Assembly: GCF_963169125.1 (NCBI RefSeq)
Contig: NC_084797.1
Coordinates: forward strand, 90,057,868 to 90,121,867
DNA: 64,000 nt
From: Humulus lupulus
Taxonomy: Eukaryota; Streptophyta; Magnoliopsida; Rosales; Cannabaceae
Direction of reading: 5' to 3'
Below the pieces are notes generated by a model. It was not told the DNA's origin, made no database searches, and was given only the letters and a program-made list of their open reading frames with translations. Shown piece after piece: positions 54,389-64,000 of this stretch. The position numbers were made by a program, and so were the translations under genes. Position 1 is the stretch's first letter. Every line of letters begins with the position of its first letter.

Positions 54389-55153
54389 ATGGATCATTTT
54401 AATTATAGTTGGAATTCTGAGTACAACTATTATGAGCAGTCAAATTTAAATTATGGAGAAACTAATAATATGTATGATATGCATGAATCATTTGATATCC
54501 CATTTGCCCCCACCTATAATCCAAATTTTTCATTGAGTCATACTCAATCTCCAATAGAGCATGAATTCAACATACCTAATCAAAGTCATGCCCAATCCGA
54601 CCTATCATATCCCATTGAACAAGAAACAAGCCCATCTTTAGAGGATACCCTACAACAGTTCATGCAATCAACCTACCAAATCTTACTAGCCCAGTCTCGG
54701 TCAATCTCAAAAATTGAAACAATAGTAGGACACCTTGCAACTGTTATAGAATCGGAAAAACAAGTTTATCCCAACCAACCCATTCCCAATCCAAATAGTC
54801 AAATTCAAAGTGAAAAAGAGAATGAAGTAGTTGAAGAACTTGTAATATGCATCCAACCCCCTAATGAAACAAAAGAGTTGGATGAAATAACTTTCGAGGC
54901 TCATGAGGAAAATGAAAACGATATAATTATATCTCAAGAGCCCATAATTGAACAAATTTGTATATTTACTCAAAATGAAAAGGAGTCTAATATAGATATG
55001 CATTTTTCTTATTTTATTGATATTCCATTAAAATTGCATATTTCTAACTTTCTTGTAGGTGTGATGTTGTCAATTCTTATTTATGGCATTTGCATCAAAG
55101 TCATAACTCACCCTACTAATGAAATTCTACACCATCGATTGGGTGTAGGTTAA
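54389..55153 (+). CDS. K protein, 254 aa (copy 3)
   Basis: Same protein as copy 2. The sequence after the frame has private changes: 'tttggggataatg' in the internal polypurine module near 55404 and 'ctaataataag' near 55618. Confidence 0.7.
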   Translation: MDHFNYSWNSEYNYYEQSNLNYGETNNMYDMHESFDIPFAPTYNPNFSLSHTQSPIEHEFNIPNQSHAQSDLSYPIEQETSPSLEDTLQQFMQSTYQILLAQSRSISKIETIVGHLATVIESEKQVYPNQPIPNPNSQIQSEKENEVVEELVICIQPPNETKELDEITFEAHEENENDIIISQEPIIEQICIFTQNEKESNIDMHFSYFIDIPLKLHISNFLVGVMLSILIYGICIKVITHPTNEILHHRLGVG

Positions 55154-56104
55154 AAGAAAAAAAAAAATTTAGTCGAGCTAAAGACTATAAACTAAAGCGC
55201 TTTGTGGGAGGCAACCCATACTTTTTATGTGTCCTTTTATATTTCACTTTTGTTTTGTGTTTTTATTTCATGTTTTTCAAATTCCAAAAAGAGAAGAAGA
55301 GAAGAAAGCAAAGAGCCAAATCAAGGAAGCATACCTCAAAGGGAGTAATTCTTAATTTTTTCCATCTTGTTAAACATTGAGGACAATGTTTCATTTAAGT
55401 TTGGGGATAATGTGTATGTATTTTTCTTTGTGTTTATGTGTTTTTCTTTGTGTTTATGCATGTTTTTCATTTGTTGTAAAATTTTAAAAAAAATAATAAT
55501 TATTTGTTTTACCTTTTGTTTTTATGTGTTTTTTATTTGTTATAAAATTAAAAAAAAATTATTTTCTTTGTTTTGTTTAAAAATATATATATATATATAT
55601 TAGTGATTTTCATTTTCTAATAATAAGAATTATGATTGAAATTGTTCTTAGTTCTTAGAAAAATATAAATAATTATTAAGCTTTATTTTTAATTTTTAAG
55701 TTAGTTTTGTTTAAATATATATTTTTCATAATATGTCACTTTTCCATTATATTTGTACTATTGTGATATTTTGACAAAGTTTATTTAAACATTAAATTCT
55801 TTAAATCTCTAAAAAAAAAAAAATTGAAAAATCTTAGAATTTGCTTGATTATCTCTTGAGATTTAATTTATTTTTGTTTGCATAAGCTTGTTTAAATGTT
55901 CATATGATGATTTGATGTTTTTGTGTCAAATATCTATTTTGAAAACAATTTTAACTTTTTAATTAATTACATAAGCTTTACTTTTATTTGTGATTTTCTT
56001 TGAACTATTTCCATTATTTAATTTTTAAGAAAAAAATTTGACATCACCAATTAAAAAAAAAAATTGTGTGTTTTTACCTTTTGCTTGAGGACTAGCAAAA
56101 TATT

Positions 56105-56117
56105 AAGTTTGGGGGTG
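56105..56117 (+). other. polypurine tract before K LTR 4
   Basis: AAGTTTGGGGGTG, unchanged. Confidence 0.8.
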
Positions 56118-58107
56118 TGATAACTCTACAAAATAGAGTTATTTTACCACTTTTTATGTGCTAATTGTTGCTTAATTCTTGAGTTTTTAATTGATTTATT
56201 GAGTTTTTAAGTAATTTTGAATTTATTAGTCTTATTTTGATTTTATATATTTTTGTGTGTTTTTATAGTTATTTTGTTGTAATATATTGTAGTTTAATTA
56301 TTTGAATTATTGTTGTGTTTAGTGGTAAAAAAAAAATGTTGTATTATTGAACTTAGATGTAAAATATAATTAAGTTATAATTAATATTTTCAAACAATTA
56401 AATTGATTTATTTTATAATTGAAAATATTGTATTATGATTTATTTTATATTTATTTTGTAGGAAATTTATGCTCTTGAAAAGCAATGAAAATTATGAAAA
56501 AAAGTGGCATTTTTCAAGAAAGAAAGACAAGAAAATGGCAATTTTCCAGCTGTGGGCCTACTCAGCTTTCAGGCCCAAAGCCTCCATCAACATGCACCAC
56601 GTAGCATCAATCTAGCTACATCAATCAAGGAGCTCCTTCCTTCCTTCAGTGCTGCCCACCGAAGCACTCTTCCAAGCACTGATCCCTTCTATCAAATATC
56701 CCCAGCCATCATCACTTCAGCACCAATCTCCTCCTGAAACATTTCCTTCACGCCTGCGCCAATCACTTGAGGCCCAAAGCAGCCCATCATCTTCTCTGCC
56801 AGCCCACCAGGCCCAACGCCAGGCACCATACCATGAGCCGCCTGCCACAAGCTGCTCCCCACGCCCACTTCAGCCCCCATGCATGCCATTTTGTGTCTTG
56901 AGCCCAACAATGTCCTATTGTTCATTTTGTCTAAAAATACCATATTTTTACCACACTTTCTACATATTTTACCCCAAAACATCATTATTACACCCTATAC
57001 TTTACCCCTATCTACCATATTATAATTAATTAAATTAAATTAATCAATTTAATTAATTTAAATTGATTATTTTAATACATCATTTTGGCTATAAATAGGG
57101 AGTTTTGAAGACCATTTAGGGTGTCATATATTAGGGAGAGGTTACTATACCAAAAACTCTACACATTTCAAAACCTCTCTATTCTCTTCATCTTCTTCTT
57201 CTTTTTATTTTTTTCTATGTATTTTTAGAGGAAAAATTTGGGGGTTTCTCCAAATTTTCCTATCTATGTGTTTGTAATTTTTTTGTTTGTATTTTCTATT
57301 CTAGTTATGAGTTTCTAATCTTTTTAAGATTATTAAGGTGATGATGAAACAATTTGTAACTAGATAGTGTTTATTTTGTATGTTGATTTCCCATTTTGTG
57401 CAACAAAGTTTATGGAATTTTCTTCTTCAAATATCTTCTTTCATCTTAAATATCATGTATTTTGGATTGTTAGCACATATTTAAACTTTGTTTTTCATTA
57501 GTGCAAATACATAATATTCTTTGTGTAAGATGTGTCATTAAATTGTACACATCCATGCTTAGAACAAAAATATTATGTTTTTCCTTATAAATAATGTTCA
57601 TTGATTTATTTGTTATTTCATTAGATTGATTTACACTAAATGCTTTGAAATTATAACTTTGAAAAGTAAAGAAAAATCCTATCTTTTTATAAGAAAATTG
57701 TGCTTAAAATTATAAATATTTTTGGAATATGATAGTTTAAATTATTTTAACTATCACTAAAACTTGGGAATCAATATACTAATAAATATTATTAAACTTA
57801 CATTTTGTGGATTCTAGTATCTTAATAATCTTTTCTTTTAACACTTATCTTCAACTCATTATTGGTTTATTTTCATTATCTTAAATAGCTTTATTTTTCA
57901 ATCTTTTATTTTATGTTCATAATATTAAAACTTATCAATCTTTGGAACTAGGTTAGAATTTATTACTTTTGATTTAAAATAGTTTCATTTTCGATTTTAG
58001 ACAACGCCTTTGGGTTCGACATCCTTGCTTACGATCACTATTCTATATGGACGATTCGTGCGCTTACGATATATAAATTTTTAAACATACCCGTTTTGGG
58101 TCCATCA
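56118..58107 (+). mobile_element. K LTR, copy 4 (1990 bp)
   Basis: It shares the copy 2-5 variants. A private change lies near 57000 ('cctatactttacc', otherwise 'cctatatttt'). Confidence 0.92.
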
Positions 58108-58113
58108 AGTTTT

Positions 58114-58130
58114 TGGCGCCGTTGCGGGGA
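58114..58130 (+). other. primer-binding site, K copy 4
   Basis: Identical to copy 1. Confidence 0.82.
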
Positions 58131-58355
58131 GTTGCAAGAGAAAAGAAACGAAATTTATCTCAAGGTTAGTAAATTCTTCTACTAGTTATTTTAATTTTTG
58201 CACTTAAAAAAAAAACTAAAAAAATATATATCTATAAAATCTAAAAATAAAAAAAAAAGATAAAAAGAAAATTTGGGACGGTTCTACCACCCTTAAAAAA
58301 TATATATATATATATACTTATATATTTATATTTATTGTCTTTTTTTTTAGTTGAC

Positions 58356-58594
58356 GGCACTTGTGCCTCCTATCTATCCTTTTAATTTTTATAGTCGATG
58401 GCACTTGTGCCTCCTAATTTTGTTATAATTTTGCTTATTTATCTAGTTGTAATTTTTTATTTTACTTAATTTCCGCAAGTTACTAGTTGATGGCAATTTT
58501 GCATTCTAGTATTTTATCTTATGTTTTAGTTGATGGCACTTGTGCCTCCTAATTTTTACCTTATTTTTTGTTATGGTTGATGGCATGCTATGCC
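58356..58594 (+). repeat. leader hairpin repeat, K copy 4
   Basis: 239 bases, same five stems as copy 1. Confidence 0.8.
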
Positions 58595-58873
58595 TCCCTA
58601 CTCTTGCTTAAATTTGGATAGTCTTATTTAATTTTGCCTTATTTCTCTTTATCATTTATTATTTTATTGTGAAAAAAAAATATACTTGAAAAGAAAACTT
58701 GAAAAAAAAATATATATTCTTGAAAAGAAAAAAAAAAGAACTTAAATCTTGTCCTAGCTCTTATTTTCATTTCTTAATATTGTTTTTTTTGTTCTCTTAA
58801 TTTTTATTTTCTTGTTTTTTTTCCCTTAATTGTCATCTTTAAAAAAAAAAAATTGTCATTTAGTTTCTTCCAT

Positions 58874-59638
58874 ATGGATCATTTTAATTATAGTTGGAAT
58901 TCTGAGTACAACTATTATGAGCAGTCAAATTTAAATTATGGAGAAACTAATAATATGTATGATATGCATGAATCATTTGATATCCCATTTGCCCCCACCT
59001 ATAATCCAAATTTTTCATTGAGTCATACTCAATCTCCAATAGAGCATGAATTCAACATACCTAATCAAAGTCATGCCCAATCCGACCTATCATATCCCAT
59101 TGAACAAGAAACAAGCCCATCTTTAGAGGATACCCTACAACAGTTCATGCAATCAACCTACCAAATCTTACTAGCCCAGTCTCGGTCAATCTCAAAAATT
59201 GAAACAATAGTAGGACACCTTGCAACTGTTATAGAATCGGAAAAACAAGTTTATCCCAACCAACCCATTCCCAATCCAAATAGTCAAATTCAAAGTGAAA
59301 AAGAGAATGAAGTAGTTGAAGAACTTGTAATATGCATCCAACCCCCTAATGAAACAAAAGAGTTGGATGAAATAACTTTCGAGGCTCATGAGGAAAATGA
59401 AAACGATATAATTATATCTCAAGAGCCCATAATTGAACAAATTTGTATATTTACTCAAAATGAAAAGGAGTCTAATATAGATATGCATTTTTCTTATTTT
59501 ATTGATATTCCATTAAAATTGCATATTTCTAACTTTCTTGTAGGTGTGATGTTGTCAATTCTTATTTATGGCATTTGCATCAAAGTCATAACTCACCCTA
59601 CTAATGAAATTCTACACCATCGATTGGGTGTAGGTTAA
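58874..59638 (+). CDS. K protein, 254 aa (copy 4)
   Basis: Same protein as copies 2 and 3. It shares with copy 3 an A-to-T change in the poly-A run after the internal polypurine module ('aaaaaaataataat' at about 59970), which copies 1 and 2 lack. Its TA repeat near 60070 is the longest of the four. Confidence 0.7.
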   Translation: MDHFNYSWNSEYNYYEQSNLNYGETNNMYDMHESFDIPFAPTYNPNFSLSHTQSPIEHEFNIPNQSHAQSDLSYPIEQETSPSLEDTLQQFMQSTYQILLAQSRSISKIETIVGHLATVIESEKQVYPNQPIPNPNSQIQSEKENEVVEELVICIQPPNETKELDEITFEAHEENENDIIISQEPIIEQICIFTQNEKESNIDMHFSYFIDIPLKLHISNFLVGVMLSILIYGICIKVITHPTNEILHHRLGVG

Positions 59639-60598
59639 AAGAAAAAAAAAAATTTAGTCGAGCTAAAGACTATAAACTAAAGCGCTTTGTGGGAGGCAAC
59701 CCATACTTTTTATGTGTCCTTTTATATTTCACTTTTGTTTTGTGTTTTTATTTCATGTTTTTCAAATTCCAAAAAGAGAAGAAGAGAAGAAAGCAAAGAG
59801 CCAAATCAAGGAAGCATACCTCAAAGGGAGTAATTCTTAATTTTTTCCATCTTGTTAAACATTGAGGACAATGTTTCATTTAAGTTTGGGGGTAATGTGT
59901 ATGTATTTTTCTTTGTGTTTATGTGTTTTTCTTTGTGTTTATGCATGTTTTTCATTTGTTGTAAAATTTTAAAAAAAATAATAATTATTTGTTTTACCTT
60001 TTGTTTTTATGTGTTTTTTATTTGTTATAAAATTAAAAAAAAATTATTTTCTTTGTTTTGTTTAAAAATATATATATATATATATATATATTAGTGATTT
60101 TCATTTTCTAATGATAAGAATTATGATTGAAATTGTTCTTAGTTCTTAGAAAAATATAAATAATTATTAAGCTTTATTTTTAATTTTTAAGTTAGTTTTG
60201 TTTAAATATATATTTTTCATAATATGTCACTTTTCCATTATATTTGTACTATTGTGATATTTTGACAAAGTTTATTTAAACATTAAATTCTTTAAATCTC
60301 TAAAAAAAAAAAAAATTGAAAAATCTTAGAATTTGCTTGATTATCTCTTGAGATTTAATTTATTTTTGTTTGCATAAGCTTGTTTAAATGTTCATATGAT
60401 GATTTGATGTTTTTGTGTCAAATATCTATTTTGAAAACAATTTTAACTTTTTAATTAATTACATAAGCTTTACTTTTATTTGTGATTTTCTTTGAACTAT
60501 TTCCATTATTTAATTTTTAAGAAAAAAATTTGACATCACCAATTAAAAAAAAAAAAATTGTGTGTTTTTACCTTTTGCTTGAGGACTAGCAAAATATT

Positions 60599-60611
60599 AA
60601 GTTTGGGGGTG
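60599..60611 (+). other. polypurine tract before K LTR 5
   Basis: AAGTTTGGGGGTG, unchanged. Confidence 0.8.
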
Positions 60612-62601
60612 TGATAACTCTACAAAATAGAGTTATTTTACCACTTTTTATGTGCTAATTGTTGCTTAATTCTTGAGTTTTTAATTGATTTATTGAGTTT
60701 TTAAGTAATTTTGAATTTATTAGTCTTATTTTGATTTTATATATTTTTGTGTGTTTTTATAGTTATTTTGTTGTAATATATTGTAGTTTAATTATTTGAA
60801 TTATTGTTGTGTTTAGTGGTAAAAAAAAAATGTTGTATTATTGAACTTAGATGTAAAATATAATTAAGTTATAATTAATATTTTCAAACAATTAAATTGA
60901 TTTATTTTATAATTGAAAATATTGTATTATGATTTATTTTATATTTATTTTGTAGGAAATTTATGCTCTTGAAAAGCAATGAAAATTATGAAAAAAAGTG
61001 GCATTTTTCAAGAAAGAAAGACAAGAAAATGGCAATTTTCCAGCTGTGGGCCTACTCAGCTTTCAGGCCCAAAGCCTCCATCAACATGCACCACGTAGCA
61101 TCAATCTAGCTACATCAATCAAGGAGCTCCTTCCTTCCTTCAGTGCTGCCCACCGAAGCACTCTTCCAAGCACTGATCCCTTCTATCAAATATCCCCAGC
61201 CATCATCACTTCAGCACCAATCTCCTCCTGAAACATTTCCTTCACGCCTGCGCCAATCACTTGAGGCCCAAAGCAGCCCATCATCTTCTCTGCCAGCCCA
61301 CCAGGCCCAACGCCAGGCACCATACCATGAGCCGCCTGCCACAAGCTGCTCCCCACGCCCACTTCAGCCCCCATGCATGCCATTTTGTGTCTTGAGCCCA
61401 ACAATGTCCTATTGTTCATTTTGTCTAAAAATACCATATTTTTACCACACTTTCTACATATTTTACCCCAAAACATCATTATTACACCCTATATTTTACC
61501 CCTATCTACCATATTATAATTAATTAAATTAAATTAATCAATTTAATTAATTTAAATTGATTATTTTAATACATCATTTTGGCTATAAATAGGGAGTTTT
61601 GAAGACCATTTAGGGTGTCATATATTAGGGAGAGGTTACTATACCAAAAACTCTACACATTTCAAAACCTCTCTATTCTCTTCATCTTCTTCTTCTTTTT
61701 ATTTTTTTCTATGTATTTTTAGAGGAAAAATTTGGGGGTTTCTCCAAATTTTCCTATCTATGTGTTTGTAATTTTTTTGTTTGTATTTTCTATTCTAGTT
61801 ATGAGTTTCTAATCTTTTTAAGATTATTAAGGTGATGATGAAACAATTTGTAACTAGATAGTGTTTATTTTGTATGTTGATTTCCCATTTTGTGCAACAA
61901 AGTTTATGGAATTTTCTTCTTCAAATATCTTCTTTCATCTTAAATATCATGTATTTTGGATTGTTAGCACATATTTAAACTTTGTTTTTCATTAGTGCAA
62001 ATACATAATATTCTTTGTGTAAGATGTGTCATTAAATTGTACACATCCATGCTTAGAACAAAAATATTATGTTTTTCCTTATAAATAATGTTCATTGATT
62101 TATTTGTTATTTCATTAGATTGATTTACACTAAATGCTTTGAAATTATAACTTTGAAAAGTAAAGAAAAATCCTATCTTTTTATAAGAAAATTGTGCTTA
62201 AAATTATAAATATTTTTGGAATATGATAGTTTAAATTATTTTAACTATCACTAAAACTTGGGAATCAATATACTAATAAATATTATTAAACTTACATTTT
62301 GTGGATTCTAGTATCTTAATAATCTTTTCTTTTAACACTTATCTTCAACTCATTATTGGTTTATTTTCATTATCTTAAATAGCTTTATTTTTCAATCTTT
62401 TATTTTATGTTCATAATATTAAAACTTATCAATCTTTGGAACTAGGTTAGAATTTATTACTTTTGATTTAAAATAGTTTCATTTTCGATTTTAGACAACG
62501 CCTTTGGGTTCGACATCCTTGCTTACGATCACTATTCTATATGGACGATTCGTGCGCTTACGATATATAAATTTTTAAACATACCCGTTTTGGGTCCATC
62601 A
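60612..62601 (+). mobile_element. K LTR, copy 5 (1990 bp)
   Basis: It carries the copy 2-5 variants. No private substitution was noticed by eye within the LTR. Confidence 0.92.
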
Positions 62602-62607
62602 AGTTTT

Positions 62608-62624
62608 TGGCGCCGTTGCAGGGA
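62608..62624 (+). other. mutated primer-binding site, K copy 5
   Basis: TGGCGCCGTTGCAGGGA: a G-to-A change at position 13, just past the twelve bases that match tRNA-Asp. Confidence 0.78.
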
Positions 62625-62847
62625 GTTGCAAGAGAAAAGAAACGAAATTTATCTCAAGGTTAGTAAATTCTTCTACTAGTTATTTTAATTTTTGCACTTA
62701 AAAAAAAAACTAAAAAAATATATATCTATAAAATCTAAAAATAAAAAAAAAAGATAAAAAGAAAATTTGGGACGGTTCTACCACCCTTAAAAAATATATA
62801 TATATATACTTATATATTTATATTTATTGTCTTTTTTTTTAGTTGAC

Positions 62848-63086
62848 GGCACTTGTGCCTCCTATCTATCCTTTTAATTTTTATAGTCGATGGCACTTGT
62901 GCCTCCTAATTTTGTTATAATTTTGCTTATTTATCTAGTTGTAATTTTTTATTTTACTTAATTTCCGCAAGTTACTAGTTGATGGCAATTTTGCATTCTA
63001 GTATTTTATCTTATGTTTTAGTTGATGGCACTTGTGCCTCCTAATTTTTACCTTATTTTTTGTTATGGTTGATGGCATGCTATGCC
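62848..63086 (+). repeat. leader hairpin repeat, K copy 5
   Basis: 239 bases, same five stems as copy 1. Confidence 0.8.
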
Positions 63087-63366
63087 TCCCTACTCTTGCT
63101 TAAATTTGGATAGTCTTATTTAATTTTGCCTTATTTCTCTTTATCATTTATTATTTTATTGTGAAAAAAAAATATACTTGAAAAGAAAACTTGAAAAAAA
63201 AATATATATTCTTGAAAAGAAAAAAAAAAGAACTTAAATCTTGTCCTAGCTCTTATTTTCATTTCTTAATATTGTTTTTTTTGTTCTCTTAATTTTTATT
63301 TTCTTGTTTTTTTTTCCCTTAATTGTCATCTTTAAAAAAAAAAAATTGTCATTTAGTTTCTTCCAT

Positions 63367-64000
63367 ATGGATCATTTTAATTATAGTTGGAATTCTGAGT
63401 ACAACTATTATGAGCAGTCAAATTTAAATTATGGAGAAACTAATAATATGTATGATATGCATGAATCATTTGATATCCCATTTGCCCCCACCTATAATCC
63501 AAATTTTTCATTGAGTCATACTCAATCTCCAATAGAGCATGAATTCAACATACCTAATCAAAGTCATGCCCAATCCGACCTATCATATCCCATTGAACAA
63601 GAAACAAGCCCATCTTTAGAGGATACCCTACAACAGTTCATGCAATCAACCTACCAAATCTTACTAGCCCAGTCTCGGTCAATCTCAAAAATTGAAACAA
63701 TAGTAGGACACCTTGCAACTGTTATAGAATCGGAAAAACAAGTTTATCCCAACCAACCCATTCCCAATCCAAATAGTCAAATTCAAAGTGAAAAAGAGAA
63801 TGAAGTAGTTGAAGAACTTGTAATATGCATCCAACCCCCTAATGAAACAAAAGAGTTGGATGAAATAACTTTCGAGGCTCATGAGGAAAATGAAAACGAT
63901 ATAATTATATCTCAAGAGCCCATAATTGAACAAATTTGTATATTTACTCAAAATGAAAAGGAGTCTAATATAGATATGCATTTTTCTTATTTTATTGATA
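63367..64000 (+). CDS. K protein (copy 5), cut by the window edge
   Basis: The first 211 codons match copies 2-4 (Ser at residue 10) and are open to the window end. Confidence 0.68.
   Translation, partial: MDHFNYSWNSEYNYYEQSNLNYGETNNMYDMHESFDIPFAPTYNPNFSLSHTQSPIEHEFNIPNQSHAQSDLSYPIEQETSPSLEDTLQQFMQSTYQILLAQSRSISKIETIVGHLATVIESEKQVYPNQPIPNPNSQIQSEKENEVVEELVICIQPPNETKELDEITFEAHEENENDIIISQEPIIEQICIFTQNEKESNIDMHFSYFID

Larger units (their letters stand above)
42663..64000 (+). mobile_element. tandem array of non-autonomous LTR retrotransposon K, period ~4.49 kb
   Basis: LTRs start at 42663, 47150, 51636, 56118 and 60612 (spacings 4487, 4486, 4482 and 4494). Each internal region is bounded by a primer site on its left and a polypurine tract on its right, and each inner LTR serves both neighbours. 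Differences are mostly homopolymer and TA-repeat lengths plus a handful of substitutions. The first LTR has no polypurine tract on its left, so 42663 is a true integration edge. The array runs off the window. Such arrays are expected from unequal recombination between LTRs, or from integration of a multimeric circle. An assembly artefact must also be excluded. Confidence 0.92.

Noticed and set aside
1..64000. Host protein-coding genes, tRNA or rRNA genes
   Set aside because: Every longer open frame could be assigned to retroelement domains or repeats. No cloverleaf or rRNA-like sequence was recognised by eye. A tRNA scan would settle short cases.
42663..64000. K array as an ordinary centromeric satellite
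   Set aside because: The unit is far longer than usual satellites and keeps full retroelement structure (LTR, primer site, frame, polypurine tract), so it is a tandem retroelement, whatever its chromosomal location.

Overview
This window is repeat-dense plant heterochromatin with no recognisable host gene. The evidence for a plant, probably a eudicot, is the type of element present. There are Ty3/gypsy chromoviruses (Tekay/Del-like: gag-PR-RT-RNase H-INT-chromodomain, an initiator-Met tRNA primer site, 2.3-2.5 kb LTRs that start TGTAACG and end CGTTACA). There are also Athila/Tat-type elements with a tRNA-Asp primer site. I saw no rRNA, tRNA, CRISPR or bacterial-type features. Family names come from motif recognition by eye, not from a database search. 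Letters A-L below are my own labels.

Layout. 1-924 is the end of a chromovirus LTR. 925-1446 is an inverted integrase scrap (L). 1447-1975 is probably the left part of the 5' LTR of an old plus-strand element C. 1976-5897 is the 3' end and LTR of plus-strand element G. 5898-12869 is minus-strand element B (integrase to gag, then its 5' LTR). C resumes at 12870 (LTR end, gag). It is broken by minus-strand D (13987-19606), continues with gag, protease, RT and integrase (19607-22956), is broken by solo LTR E (22957-25357), and finishes with its chromodomain, polypurine tract and the start of its 3' LTR (25358-26393). At 26394 a tRNA-Asp-primed element F begins. At 28028 a Tat-like element H begins, and its gag continues at 39919-41216. 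A complete chromovirus A (29373-39918, target duplication ATGGC) sits inside that gag. A's own 3' LTR carries a solo LTR J (36567-38067, duplication AATAG) full of GC-rich minisatellite. A minus-strand chromovirus LTR, I (41217-42662), interrupts H. I is itself interrupted at 42663.

From 42663 to the window edge lies the most distinctive object: a head-to-tail array (K) of a small non-autonomous LTR retrotransposon with a period of about 4.49 kb. Neighbouring copies share LTRs (LTR-internal-LTR-internal-...; five LTRs, four full internal regions and a fifth partial one). Each unit has a 1.99 kb LTR (TGAT...ATCA), a tRNA-Asp-like primer site, a leader with five small hairpins in a degenerate ~45-nt repeat, one intact 254-codon frame of unknown function, an internal duplicate of the polypurine module, and a final polypurine tract. 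Copies are nearly identical; copy 1 is the outlier.

The nesting gives a relative order: L, then C, F, H, then A and I, then J and K. All chromovirus coding regions are broken by stops, frameshifts or deletions. Only the K frames are intact and repeated without damage.
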